Source of the DNA: an uncultured Bacillota bacterium
GTDB taxonomy: Bacteria; Bacillota_I; Bacilli_A; RF39; UBA660
DNA length: 64,000 bases
Direction: 5' to 3'
Assembly: GCA_900317975.1 (NCBI GenBank)
Contig: ONIZ01000001.1
Location: 1-64,000 of the forward strand
The position numbers were made by a program, and so were the translations under genes. Positions 46,142 through 55,123 of this stretch are shown one piece after another; positions within the stretch are counted from its first letter, which is position 1; each line of letters begins with the position of its first letter. The notes beneath the pieces were generated by a model, which was not told where the DNA came from, searched no databases, and saw nothing but the letters and a program-made list of their open reading frames with translations.

Positions 46142-46513
46142 ATGAGCAAGAAACTTACAAAATCACAGATTAGAGAGCATGAAAGACAAAAACTAGTAAA
46201 GCAATTAGAGCATAAATACTCTTCATATATTGATCTTGCTACATTATATAAAGAACTTTGGCATAAAACAACAAATGAATTAGGTAAGCTTCGTCAAGAA
46301 TATGATATTATCAAAGGAAAGAATGCTGAGCTTGAAGAGTCTGTTCGTAATTATAAAGATTGGGTAAGACGTATGCAAGAATTCATGGATCTTCCAGAGG
46401 AACAACGTTCTGAAGCGTTCAAAGAATATTGTGATTCATTGAAAAGTTCCAAAAGATTTCATGAGATGACAGATGCATATATAAGTATGATTGATAGATT
46501 TTTTGTATTGTAA
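46142..46513 (+). CDS. Helical hypothetical protein, 123 aa
   Basis: The ATG start at 46142 (MSKKLTKSQIREHERQKL) is preferred over the TTG 6 nt upstream. It is predicted to be mostly helical with coiled-coil character at residues 45-75. No family recognised. Confidence 0.65.
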   Translation: MSKKLTKSQIREHERQKLVKQLEHKYSSYIDLATLYKELWHKTTNELGKLRQEYDIIKGKNAELEESVRNYKDWVRRMQEFMDLPEEQRSEAFKEYCDSLKSSKRFHEMTDAYISMIDRFFVL

Positions 46514-46531
46514 AAATATTTTTATGATTTT

Positions 46532-47212
46532 ATGAAGATAGCAGCTATTAGTGACATGCATGGAATTCTTGATTTCAACATTGAGAAGTCAGATATTCTA
46601 TTTATTTGTGGAGACATTGTTCCACTTAAGATACAAGGTTATAGTAAAGAATCTAAGAGATGGTTTAAGAACACATTTATTTCTTGGTGCAAGAACCAGC
46701 CAGTAAATGATATATATCTTGTTGGTGGTAATCATGACTGGTGGATCTATAGACATCCAGAGCAAGTAAAAGAATGTTGTAAAGAACTTCCGAATCTACA
46801 TTATCTGTTAGATGAAGAAGCAGTCTATATGGATGAAGATGGAACAGCTTATAAGATCTATGGTACTCCTTGGTGTCATCAGTTTGGAGACTGGGCATTT
46901 ATGGGCTATTCTGATAATGCATTAGCTCAAAAGTTTATGAATATGGGAGATGACATTGATTTCCTAATCACTCATGATGCTCCCTATGGGGTATCAGATA
47001 TTTGTGATTCATTTTGGAATAGAGGTGAGCATATAGGTAGTCATGGGCTTGCTTATGCTATTGCTCAAAGACAACCCAAATATAATTTTCATGGACACCT
47101 GCATTCTTCTAATCATGGATGTGAAATGCTTGAAAATACACAAGTTTATAATGTGTCAATGATTAATGAGCAATACAAGTTAAGATACTATCCGTTGTAT
47201 TTGGAGCTCTAA
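46532..47212 (+). CDS. Calcineurin-like metallophosphoesterase
   Basis: 226 residues. SDMHG, FICGDIV, VGGNHDWW, LITHDAPYG and FHGHLHS are the successive metal-ligand motifs of the superfamily, all present. Substrates in this family include nucleotides, nucleic acids and phosphoproteins. It is in the RNA-related operon downstream of RtcB; a role in trimming RNA 2',3'-cyclic phosphates is conceivable but not shown. Confidence 0.87.
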   Translation: MKIAAISDMHGILDFNIEKSDILFICGDIVPLKIQGYSKESKRWFKNTFISWCKNQPVNDIYLVGGNHDWWIYRHPEQVKECCKELPNLHYLLDEEAVYMDEDGTAYKIYGTPWCHQFGDWAFMGYSDNALAQKFMNMGDDIDFLITHDAPYGVSDICDSFWNRGEHIGSHGLAYAIAQRQPKYNFHGHLHSSNHGCEMLENTQVYNVSMINEQYKLRYYPLYLEL

Positions 47213-47239
47213 CAAAATTATTTTATATATATAATAAGA

Positions 47240-47533
47240 ATGATTGATGATAAAAAGATAAGAAAAGAACTTGTTAGCTTTATAGGAAAGAAAAACTTGA
47301 AGATGTTAGCTAAGTTCTATAAAGAACATAAACTACTGTTTCCACCAATTGTAGAAGATGGAATAATCATATATACAAGACAAGTCTATGGAGATGCAAT
47401 TAGTAATCATATAAATGAAAAGTTTCATATTCATCCTGACATAATTGAAGACTGGACAGAATTTGATGACTACATCTACTACACATTGATTGATATATTG
47501 CAAGAAAAGAAATATATTAAAGAAAACTGTTAA
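47240..47533 (+). CDS. Hypothetical protein, 97 aa
   Basis: MIDDKKIRKELVSFIGKKNL; charged and helical. No family recognised. It is the last gene before the large inverted repeat at 47579-47691. Confidence 0.62.
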   Translation: MIDDKKIRKELVSFIGKKNLKMLAKFYKEHKLLFPPIVEDGIIIYTRQVYGDAISNHINEKFHIHPDIIEDWTEFDDYIYYTLIDILQEKKYIKENC

Positions 47534-47578
47534 AAAATTAACATAAATTAATTTTGAGGCGGTTTTCTATAGAAATCA

Positions 47579-47691
47579 CATAATTTCTTATAACTTAGAA
47601 ATACCTATGGTTATTTTAAAATATAAATAATAAGTATATACCGGACACTTATTATTTGCCATAAATATATCTAAAGTTATAAGAAATTATG
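47579..47691 (+). promoter_or_regulatory. Nested inverted repeat that locks a start codon
   Basis: CATAATTTCTTATAACTT (47579-47596) pairs perfectly over 18 bp with AAGTTATAAGAAATTATG (47674-47691), and the last ATG is the start codon of the next gene. Inside, TATGG/CCATA and an 11-bp stem AAATAATAAGT/ACTTATTATTT extend the fold. In RNA this would hide the start codon, suggesting a riboregulator, thermosensor or RNase III-type site. Confidence 0.65.
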
Positions 47692-48075
47692 AAAAAGTTT
47701 TTATTAGTTTTAGTATTTGCATTAGCTTTCGGATTGCAGTCTTTTGCTAATGATAAATTTACAGTAGATGACAAAATAGAATATTTGACTAATGATTCTA
47801 TTGTCATGACAAGTATCAACAAATCTATCAATCGTTATCTTAATATCAAAGATGATCAGATATTATTCTATGATATATTTAACGATATGTATGATTACAT
47901 TAATGTTCTAGACAAAGAACAGGATAAGATTGTCAAAGAATTCAATATGCATCTAAAGCATGACTTAAATTTAAGTAAGATGATTCTTGATGATACTCAG
48001 TATAAGAAGTATCTTCTAGTTTTGAATCAGACTCTTTATAATAAAGATCTTCTTAAATATATTAATAATAATTAA
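47689..48075 (+). CDS. Exported protein, 128 aa
   Basis: It has the signal peptide MKKFLLVLVFALAFGLQSFA with a likely cut after SFA, and a mature part that is charged and helical. It is probably secreted to the periplasm. No family recognised. Translation is probably controlled by the helix that contains its start codon. Confidence 0.68.
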   Translation: MKKFLLVLVFALAFGLQSFANDKFTVDDKIEYLTNDSIVMTSINKSINRYLNIKDDQILFYDIFNDMYDYINVLDKEQDKIVKEFNMHLKHDLNLSKMILDDTQYKKYLLVLNQTLYNKDLLKYINNN

Positions 48076-48118
48076 GTTTTGTCATGGAGAATAAAAATAT
48101 TGAAAAAAGAACTAATTG

Positions 48119-48160
48119 TGGATGTATGGTAGGTCTTTTTGATCTATCATACATTTTTTC
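48119..48160. terminator. Terminator between convergent genes
   Basis: ATGTATGGTAGGTC and GATCTATCATACATTTTTT pair with two mismatches and end in a T-run. Confidence 0.65.
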
Positions 48161-48167
48161 TTTGTTC

Positions 48168-50657
48168 TTATCTCATTGCAGCCATCATTGCTCTGTATTC
48201 TTCCATGTCTTCACAGAACTGTTTATATTTAGCAGTCTGTTCTAATAATGGTATTTGAGCCAAAGTCATTACAATATCATCATGCCCATAAGATGCTGCA
48301 TAGTTTCCATTTCCTGACTTGTCTTCAAAGTTCTCTATTTCTGTTATTGTGAAATAGTCATATATTACAAGATAACCATTTTCTAATATAAGTTTCAACA
48401 ATGAACATGCTGTCTGTTTATTTGATCCATTGAATCTTACACCAGGTATTTGTTTTGTTTTCTTGACTTTTGTTCCTCCTTCATCAACTTCAAACTTCAT
48501 CTTATATCTTACTATAGCTGTTGTATCAAATTCTTCTGCAATGTTGAATCTCCACCCATATTCTCTTTTGTATTCTTCTTCATTGAGATTCAACAGATAT
48601 TGGAAGAACAATGCTCCATAAGTATTCCATTCTATACTATATATGCAATGATCAGGATTGTCTCTGAACAATTGAGAGAATAGAAGCCAGAATTCAAGTG
48701 CAGCAAGTTCAAGATTCACTTTATTAGAATGCCAATACCCAACCTGTTCATATCTGTTCTTTTCTTTAAGTTCTAATATATTGAATGTTGTATAGTCATT
48801 TCCTCCACCTTCAGCAAGATCAACTAATACTATATAGAACCCATAGTCAAATCTAGAAAAATCATAATTGGGATTAAGATATAGACAATCAGAATATAAT
48901 ATAGAAATGTCAAATGTGAACTCAATATTATGCTCATCATGGAAATATTTGATAAGAGATGGTATGTTCAGGAACTTTACTTCCGAATCATGCAGTTCTT
49001 CAAGCTTTACACGATTGACAATACATTTGTCACTTGCTGAGAATTGTGTTCCGTATTGATAGTAGAAGTTTGCTTCACCACCAAGAATACCAACCATCTT
49101 CTCTTTCCATTCATTTGTACGTTTCTCCCATTGATGTGTGTCCATATTGTAGTTAGGTACTTGATCCCAATCGACTTTGAATGGAGCATAACCATTCCAA
49201 TCTTTACCGATTTCATTAGCACCTTTCCATAATGTATAGAAGAAATTGAAACCGTTTTGAGTAGACATTATACATACATTTGAGTCAGGCATTGTTGTGA
49301 TAGTAGGAATGATGTTCATATAGAACAATTCTACTTCATTGTTTGGACACCACGCAAACTCATCAAGAATAAGAAAATTAATTGTCTTACCAAGACCTGC
49401 TGTTGGAGAGAAAGCTTCAGTAGCAATTTTAGAGTTATTGTCAAAAGCAATCTCATGCTGATTCCATTTGTATATACCAGGCTTGAGATAATATGGGAGA
49501 TTCAAGAACATATCTTTTATCTTTGACAATAAGTCAATACCTGCGGGGCCAGACTTGGAAAGAATAAGTCCTGATTTGTCTATGCTAAATAATATCTTCC
49601 AAAGACAATATATAGCTGTTGTAGTAGAATTATGACTTAAAATACCATTTGAATAAAATCTATGATTATGATCATTAACACAAGTATCACACATAGATAT
49701 CTTTTGAGATTTATATTCAATATTTATTACTTCTTGAAGACCTTGATCAGTTTGAATATAATCATGAATTTTCAAATCTTGTACATATATTTCTTTAAAG
49801 TCTTTATTAAAAACCCTATGTTCATCTGCACAATTCAATTGATAACCATTTTTAAGAGTTATTATATATTGTTCAAATGGTTTTGTTATTGTTATACATG
49901 ATAAAGGCTTAAAACCAGTATCCGATAATATTTCTATATTATTTAAATCTATTTCATCAATAGTCTTATAATTATCTAATAGTTTTTCTTTCTTAATATA
50001 ATGATAATCTATATAATCTAATAATGAAATAAGTTTAAAGCATATATTAATTATATTTATTTTCTTTTTCCCCTTATAAGTTAATTTATACATCAATTTA
50101 TATAAAGAATATTTAAGTTTCCATATTAATGAATGATTACAATACAAATTATATAATTCAAAAATAGGTAAACAATATATATTATCCTTTATATAATAAT
50201 GAAGTATCTTTTTAACTTCTGGACAATTTTCTTTATTAAATTTAACGGTAATATTTGACAAGAGGTTAAGAGATTTTCCAGACTGTCTTGCTGCTAATAG
50301 GATACTGAATCTATTATTCTGTAAATGCTCTAGATAGTCTTCCTGATAGTCTCTTAACTTACAAGGCTTTAATCCTTCAGGTGACATAAGATAGCATTTA
50401 GAAGCAAAATAGACAACATCCTGCATACAATGGATATAGTCTTCTATCTCTTCATCTGTACGACGAAATACCAGTTCTGGCTTAAGCAGTCTTGTATTAT
50501 TTCCAATGAATGGGTTCACTTTAAGAGGAAGACCTTGCTTCATAGCATCAACTGCTTTGTCTAATGCCTTTGTCGTCCATATTACTTGCTTAGCTTGATC
50601 ATTACCTTTTAGTTCTTTTACCGGATCAAATTCATATTCAAATTCTTTCTTTGACAT
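48168..50657 (-). CDS. Terminase large subunit interrupted by an intein
   Basis: 829 residues including a 215-residue intein. The exteins join as AARQSGK + STTTAIYCLW, a Walker A motif. LILDEFAW is Walker B, and VDLAEGGGNDYTTF starts the nuclease domain. The enzyme packages DNA through the portal (T4 gp17 type). The intein must splice out for ATPase activity, since it splits the P-loop. Confidence 0.9.
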   Translation of the reverse strand: MSKKEFEYEFDPVKELKGNDQAKQVIWTTKALDKAVDAMKQGLPLKVNPFIGNNTRLLKPELVFRRTDEEIEDYIHCMQDVVYFASKCYLMSPEGLKPCKLRDYQEDYLEHLQNNRFSILLAARQSGKSLNLLSNITVKFNKENCPEVKKILHYYIKDNIYCLPIFELYNLYCNHSLIWKLKYSLYKLMYKLTYKGKKKINIINICFKLISLLDYIDYHYIKKEKLLDNYKTIDEIDLNNIEILSDTGFKPLSCITITKPFEQYIITLKNGYQLNCADEHRVFNKDFKEIYVQDLKIHDYIQTDQGLQEVINIEYKSQKISMCDTCVNDHNHRFYSNGILSHNSTTTAIYCLWKILFSIDKSGLILSKSGPAGIDLLSKIKDMFLNLPYYLKPGIYKWNQHEIAFDNNSKIATEAFSPTAGLGKTINFLILDEFAWCPNNEVELFYMNIIPTITTMPDSNVCIMSTQNGFNFFYTLWKGANEIGKDWNGYAPFKVDWDQVPNYNMDTHQWEKRTNEWKEKMVGILGGEANFYYQYGTQFSASDKCIVNRVKLEELHDSEVKFLNIPSLIKYFHDEHNIEFTFDISILYSDCLYLNPNYDFSRFDYGFYIVLVDLAEGGGNDYTTFNILELKEKNRYEQVGYWHSNKVNLELAALEFWLLFSQLFRDNPDHCIYSIEWNTYGALFFQYLLNLNEEEYKREYGWRFNIAEEFDTTAIVRYKMKFEVDEGGTKVKKTKQIPGVRFNGSNKQTACSLLKLILENGYLVIYDYFTITEIENFEDKSGNGNYAASYGHDDIVMTLAQIPLLEQTAKYKQFCEDMEEYRAMMAAMR
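49629..50273 (-). mobile_element. Mini-intein in the terminase P-loop, 215 residues
   Basis: It starts at Ser (SLNLLSNITVKF, block A) and ends FYSNGILSHN before the +1 Ser. Block B is YQLNCADEHRVF, with the histidine at the expected place. No homing-endonuclease motifs are visible, so it is a mini-intein. Base composition is clearly more AT-rich than in the flanking exteins, as expected for later insertion. Confidence 0.88.
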
Positions 50658-50862
50658 ATAAAACTATACAATAATTGAATAAGTTAATTTTGTTATTTAA
50701 TAATTAATAATAATATTATTTAACTTATCCAGTTATTGTATATATACGTTAAAATCATCATAAATGATAGACCCTCATCTAAAATATTGGAGATATTAGT
50801 TTATATGTCTTTTATAGTTGAAGGGAATCTGGATGAAGAGAGGGCCATCTGTGTGAATATTT

Positions 50863-51084
50863 CTAATCAATCCGCAATTCAATACATTGACACTCATGAT
50901 CAAAGGTCATTTTTGCCCTTTGTACAACTTCACATATATCATCATAGATAACAGAATTAACATAGGGAGACTTCGATACCCATATACCTAATTCAGTATT
51001 CTTTGTCGGTTCTTCAGTAAACATGACAACTTTTCCATTCTTGTTTACAGCAAACCATATCATTTGAGAAGTATATTCTTTCAT
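50863..51084 (-). CDS. Hypothetical protein, 73 aa
   Basis: MKEYTSQMIWFAVNKNGKVV, a compact beta-rich small protein. No family recognised. It stands alone, with plus-strand non-coding sequence between it and the terminase. Confidence 0.6.
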   Translation of the reverse strand: MKEYTSQMIWFAVNKNGKVVMFTEEPTKNTELGIWVSKSPYVNSVIYDDICEVVQRAKMTFDHECQCIELRID

Positions 51085-51133
51085 AAAAACATGTTTAATA
51101 AATAATGATTATAATCAATATAGTCATTTCTAG

Positions 51134-51152
51134 TTTTTATTTTTAATATATA
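51134..51152 (+). promoter_or_regulatory. Late-type promoter motif
   Basis: TTTTTATTTTTAATATATA, about 50 nt before the gene at 51202; probably drives the second DUF285 cluster. Confidence 0.5.
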
Positions 51153-51201
51153 GTATATAAATATATATAGAGGAGCAAAATATATATTTATACTACATGT
51201 T

Positions 51202-51600
51202 ATGTTAAATGAATCTTTAAATATAGTTACAAAATGTATTATGAGTGCGAATAAAAAAGGTTTTTTCAGAAAACTAATGGATAAAAATGATCCTGAAATA
51301 GCTGCAAGTAACTTCTTTGTTATTTGTGTATTAGCTATTGGACTAGTATTGTTAGCTGTTCCTATCTTTGCCCTTATTATTGAGGCTTGGTTTAATCATA
51401 CTATTAGTACTGATCTTAATGGAATGGCTGCTTATATCATGGCTGTTGCTGCAATATTTACTTCTGCTGGCATCACAAAAATAGGTGTGCATTATACTGA
51501 CAACAAATATCTTGAAAGTAGAATGAAAGAAAGAGAATTTGAAAGAAGAGAAGATAATTGTGGTGAGGAAGAACATAATGAAGAAATAATTAGTGATTAA
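51202..51600 (+). CDS. Membrane protein, 132 aa
   Basis: Two transmembrane segments (residues about 38-62 and 74-98), with a basic N-terminal part and an acidic C-terminal tail. It is 2 nt before the DUF285 gene of cluster 2. Function unknown. Confidence 0.68.
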   Translation: MLNESLNIVTKCIMSANKKGFFRKLMDKNDPEIAASNFFVICVLAIGLVLLAVPIFALIIEAWFNHTISTDLNGMAAYIMAVAAIFTSAGITKIGVHYTDNKYLESRMKEREFERREDNCGEEEHNEEIISD

Positions 51601-51602
51601 AT

Positions 51603-52133
51603 ATGAAGAAATTAAATCAGTTCATAGCAGAAAAGTTTAGGATATCAAAAGATAATCTTGAACCTCATTACAATTATCAACCTAAGACAAAAAATGAACT
51701 AAAACAATTAGCAGATAAATTAATTAAAGAAAGAGGCAATGATGCTGATCTAAATGATATAGATACTTCGGAAATTACTGATATGTCTTCCATGTTTGAA
51801 GATTCAAAGTTTAATGGAGATATATCTAATTGGGATGTATCAAAAGTCAAAGACATGGAAGCAATGTTTGCTAGTTCTGAATTCAATGGAGATATATCTA
51901 ACTGGGATGTAAGTAAGGTTAAAAATATGAATAGGATGTTTTGGGGAACAAAATTTAACGGAGATATTTCTCAATGGGATGTAAGTAATGTTGAAGAAAT
52001 GTTTGGCATGTTTAGTTATTCTGAATTTAATGGTGATATTTCTCAATGGGATGTTAGCAATGTTGAAAATATGGGATGGGTGTTTAATTTTTGCCCATTA
52101 CATAAGAATCCACCAAAATGGTATAAAGAATAA
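51603..52133 (+). CDS. DUF285 repeat protein with long leader (cluster 2, gene 1)
   Basis: 176 residues: leader MKKLNQFIAEKFRISKDN, linker and about four repeats, with the ending CPLHKNPPKWYKE. The shortest family member. Confidence 0.85.
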   Translation: MKKLNQFIAEKFRISKDNLEPHYNYQPKTKNELKQLADKLIKERGNDADLNDIDTSEITDMSSMFEDSKFNGDISNWDVSKVKDMEAMFASSEFNGDISNWDVSKVKNMNRMFWGTKFNGDISQWDVSNVEEMFGMFSYSEFNGDISQWDVSNVENMGWVFNFCPLHKNPPKWYKE

Positions 52134-52150
52134 ATAAAGTAATAATATAT

Positions 52151-52906
52151 ATGAAGAAATTAAGTACATTTATAACGGAGAAGTTTAGGATATCAAAAGA
52201 CAATCTTAAAGAACTAACATATAATTATTATCCAAAGACAAGATCTGAACTAGAAGATTTAATAGATGAGTTGATTAAAGAAAGAGGTAATGATGCTAAT
52301 CTAAATGATATAGATACTTCTGAAATTACTGATATGGCACAGTTATTTTATTATCGTAGTTTTAATGGAGATATATCTAAATGGGATGTAAGCAATGTTA
52401 AAGATATGAGTGGATTGTTTAGAGATTCTCAATTTAATGGAGACATATCTAGTTGGGATGTACATAATGTTGAAAATATGCGTTATATGTTTGCTGACAC
52501 TATTTTTAATGGGGATATATCTAATTGGAACGTAAGTAATGTTAACAATATGTATGGTATGTTTATTGATTCCAAATTTAATGGAGATATCTCTCAATGG
52601 GATGTAAGTAATGTTACACTTATGAGAGCTATGTTTATGGATTCTCAATTCAACGGAGATATATCTAAATGGAATGTAAGTAAAGTTGAAAATATGATAA
52701 ATATGTTTAAATGTTCTAAATTTAATGGAGATATATCTGATTGGGATGTAAGTAATGTCAAAAAGATGTCATGGATGTTTGAAGGATCGAAATTTAATGG
52801 AGATATATCTAAATGGGATGTAAGTAATGTTAAAGATATGAGTGGTATGTTTAAAGATTGTTCATTAAAAAAGAACCTGCCAGCATGGTATTTTGCGTGG
52901 TTATAA
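52151..52906 (+). CDS. DUF285 repeat protein with long leader (cluster 2, gene 2)
   Basis: 251 residues: leader MKKLSTFITEKFRISKDN and about seven repeats. The ending CSLKKNLPAWYFAWL is changed from the family form. Confidence 0.85.
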   Translation: MKKLSTFITEKFRISKDNLKELTYNYYPKTRSELEDLIDELIKERGNDANLNDIDTSEITDMAQLFYYRSFNGDISKWDVSNVKDMSGLFRDSQFNGDISSWDVHNVENMRYMFADTIFNGDISNWNVSNVNNMYGMFIDSKFNGDISQWDVSNVTLMRAMFMDSQFNGDISKWNVSKVENMINMFKCSKFNGDISDWDVSNVKKMSWMFEGSKFNGDISKWDVSNVKDMSGMFKDCSLKKNLPAWYFAWL

Positions 52907-52930
52907 AGAATAAATAAAGTAATAATATAT

Positions 52931-53704
52931 ATGAAGAAATTAAATCAGTTCATTATAGAAAAATTCAGGCTATCAAAAGATAATCTTATACGCAAGTATA
53001 ACTATCATCCTAAGACAAGAGATGAACTAAAAGATTTAATAGATGATTTAATTAAGGAAAGAGGTAATGAGGCTGATCTAAATGATATAGATACTTCTGT
53101 AATTACTGATATGTCTTTTTTATTTATGAATTCTAAATTCACCGGAAATATTTCTGAATGGGATGTAAGTAATGTTAAGGATATGCAATTTATGTTTGCT
53201 TATTCTGAATTTAATGAGGATATCTCTAATTGGGATGTAAATAAGGTTGAACATATGCAATGTATGTTTAAAAATTCTGTATTTAATGAGGATATATCTA
53301 AATGGGATGTAAGTAAAGTTGAAAACATGAGAGGTATGTTTAAAGATTCTGTATTTAATGGAGATATATCTAATTGGGATGTAAGTAATGTTAAAGATAT
53401 GCAATCAATGTTTTCACATTCTGAATTCAATGGAGATATCTCAAAATGGGATGTAAGTAATGTTAAAGATATGCCATGGATGTTTAAAAATTCTGTATTT
53501 AATGGGGATATATCTAATTGGAATGTAAGTAATGTTGAAGATATGTCATGGGTGTTTCAAGGATCTAAATTTAATGGAGACATATCTTTATGGGACGTTA
53601 GTAATGTTAAAAGTATGAGATCTATGTTTGTTAGTAATGTTAAACATGTGGATTATATATTTAATAATTGCCCATTAGAAGATAATCCACCAGCATGGTA
53701 TTAA
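52931..53704 (+). CDS. DUF285 repeat protein with long leader (cluster 2, gene 3)
   Basis: 257 residues: leader MKKLNQFIIEKFRLSKDN and about seven and a half repeats. One repeat near the end is truncated (SMFVSNVKHVDYIF), showing loss of part of a unit. Some repeats read FNEDIS instead of FNGDIS. Confidence 0.85.
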   Translation: MKKLNQFIIEKFRLSKDNLIRKYNYHPKTRDELKDLIDDLIKERGNEADLNDIDTSVITDMSFLFMNSKFTGNISEWDVSNVKDMQFMFAYSEFNEDISNWDVNKVEHMQCMFKNSVFNEDISKWDVSKVENMRGMFKDSVFNGDISNWDVSNVKDMQSMFSHSEFNGDISKWDVSNVKDMPWMFKNSVFNGDISNWNVSNVEDMSWVFQGSKFNGDISLWDVSNVKSMRSMFVSNVKHVDYIFNNCPLEDNPPAWY

Positions 53705-53740
53705 AAAATAAAGAATATAATAATATAATAATTAAACAAT

Positions 53741-54193
53741 ATGAAGAAACTTAATCAGTTCATTATAGAGAAATTCAGGTTATCAAAAGACAATTTGAAT
53801 AAACAACAAAGAGATTTATCAAATACTGATATCTCTAAGGTAAAGCAATTAATGCGTTTTAAAACTCCTCGAGAAGAAAATATGAATTGGGTCAAAATGG
53901 AACAATATTTTAATAAAAAGTCTAATCCACAAAGATTAGTAAACAGTATTAAAGATGATAGAAAACTATTGTTTCGTTGGTATATTTGTGTATATAATGG
54001 ATATTCTGATTATTATCCAACATTTAGAGAAGCCATTGTTGAAAGAGATATATGTAATGAAGATCAATTAGATGCATATATATTATTTAAGTATAATTCA
54101 ACATACGGAGGAAATTCGACATATACAAAAAGTATTAGAGAACGTCTTGAAGAATATTTAGATACCTATGATGTAAAATATGATAAAAAATAA
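53741..54193 (+). CDS. Long-leader protein without DUF285 repeats, 150 aa
   Basis: The leader MKKLNQFIIEKFRLSKDN is nearly identical to that of the preceding DUF285 gene, but it is joined to an unrelated charged domain (LFRWYICVYNGYSDYYPTFR). This shows the leader is a separable module. No family recognised. Confidence 0.72.
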   Translation: MKKLNQFIIEKFRLSKDNLNKQQRDLSNTDISKVKQLMRFKTPREENMNWVKMEQYFNKKSNPQRLVNSIKDDRKLLFRWYICVYNGYSDYYPTFREAIVERDICNEDQLDAYILFKYNSTYGGNSTYTKSIRERLEEYLDTYDVKYDKK

Positions 54194-54196
54194 AAA

Positions 54197-54700
54197 ATGA
54201 AGAAATTAAGTCGGTTCATTACAGAGAAATTCAGGTTATCAAAAGATAATCTAAAAGATATATGTCTATATGATGAATCAATAATAGACATTACTATTGA
54301 TAACTTTAGGCAATTAGTTGATGTTTTAGAAGAGTATTTTAAGTCATCTGATAAATATAAAATAACAGCGGCATTACCAAAGACTCAGCAAAGACAAATT
54401 AATGGTCCAAATCTAATTATATATGCTAATAATTGCGCATTTATAGATATTAAAGACTTGGAAAAGGATTTTATAATTGCTAGACTAATTGTTATTGTTA
54501 ATTATAGAAAGGGTGCTTATTTTCAAGCTTGGATAGTTGGTAAAGAACCAAATGATAAAGGAATAACTGAAACTCTAATTATGGCGCCTGAGCATCAATT
54601 TGAGTTTGGACATAATTTTAGAGATTGGCTTATGACAATTAATAATAGTAAGTTAAAAGACAAATATAAAAACATATTGAATTTATTTTTCCAAACATAA
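54197..54700 (+). CDS. Long-leader protein without DUF285 repeats, 167 aa
   Basis: The leader MKKLSRFITEKFRLSKDN is followed by an unrelated domain with GPNLIIYANNCAFIDIKDLE. It is the second example of the same leader joined to a new body. It ends at a bidirectional terminator. Confidence 0.72.
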   Translation: MKKLSRFITEKFRLSKDNLKDICLYDESIIDITIDNFRQLVDVLEEYFKSSDKYKITAALPKTQQRQINGPNLIIYANNCAFIDIKDLEKDFIIARLIVIVNYRKGAYFQAWIVGKEPNDKGITETLIMAPEHQFEFGHNFRDWLMTINNSKLKDKYKNILNLFFQT

Positions 54701-54703
54701 TAA

Positions 54704-54732
54704 AAAAGAGGAATCTTAAGATTCCTCTTTTA
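54704..54732. terminator. Bidirectional terminator
   Basis: AAGAGGAATCTTAAGATTCCTCTT is a perfect palindrome with flanking A- and T-runs, between convergent genes. Confidence 0.85.
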
Positions 54733-54739
54733 TTTTGTT

Positions 54740-55117
54740 TTATTCTTCTTCTTTCTTTACCTTTTCTTCAAGATCTTCTTGATTTTCTAATTCATCTTGA
54801 TAGTCAAATAGTTCTCCTAAAGTAACTTCAAGTTTTTTAGTTTTTTGAGCATATTGCTCATTAGAAGAATTCTTTTGTTGTTTTCTTATTGATTGTATAG
54901 CTTGTTGAAGAATTTCAGTATCTGTTTCTTTGTCTTTGCATATAGTAACAGTTACCTTATTACCATCAATAGCATAGTTTTCTTTTCCTTCGAATGACTT
55001 TACTGTTTCTTCTCCATTTTCTATATCAGTAAAATCAAATGTAAATGTTTTAGAATCAGTACATTCAGCAGCTTCGCTAACATTAGATTCAATAAGATAT
55101 TCTTTTAAACTTCTCAT
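54740..55117 (-). CDS. Leader-bearing acidic protein, 125 aa
   Basis: It begins MRSLKEYLIESNVSEAAECT, a leader variant. The C-terminus is very acidic and lysine-rich (LENQEDLEEKVKKEEE). It lies 6 nt after the amidase gene. It might be a small scaffold-like or packaged protein. Confidence 0.7.
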   Translation of the reverse strand: MRSLKEYLIESNVSEAAECTDSKTFTFDFTDIENGEETVKSFEGKENYAIDGNKVTVTICKDKETDTEILQQAIQSIRKQQKNSSNEQYAQKTKKLEVTLGELFDYQDELENQEDLEEKVKKEEE

Positions 55118-55123
55118 AAATTT

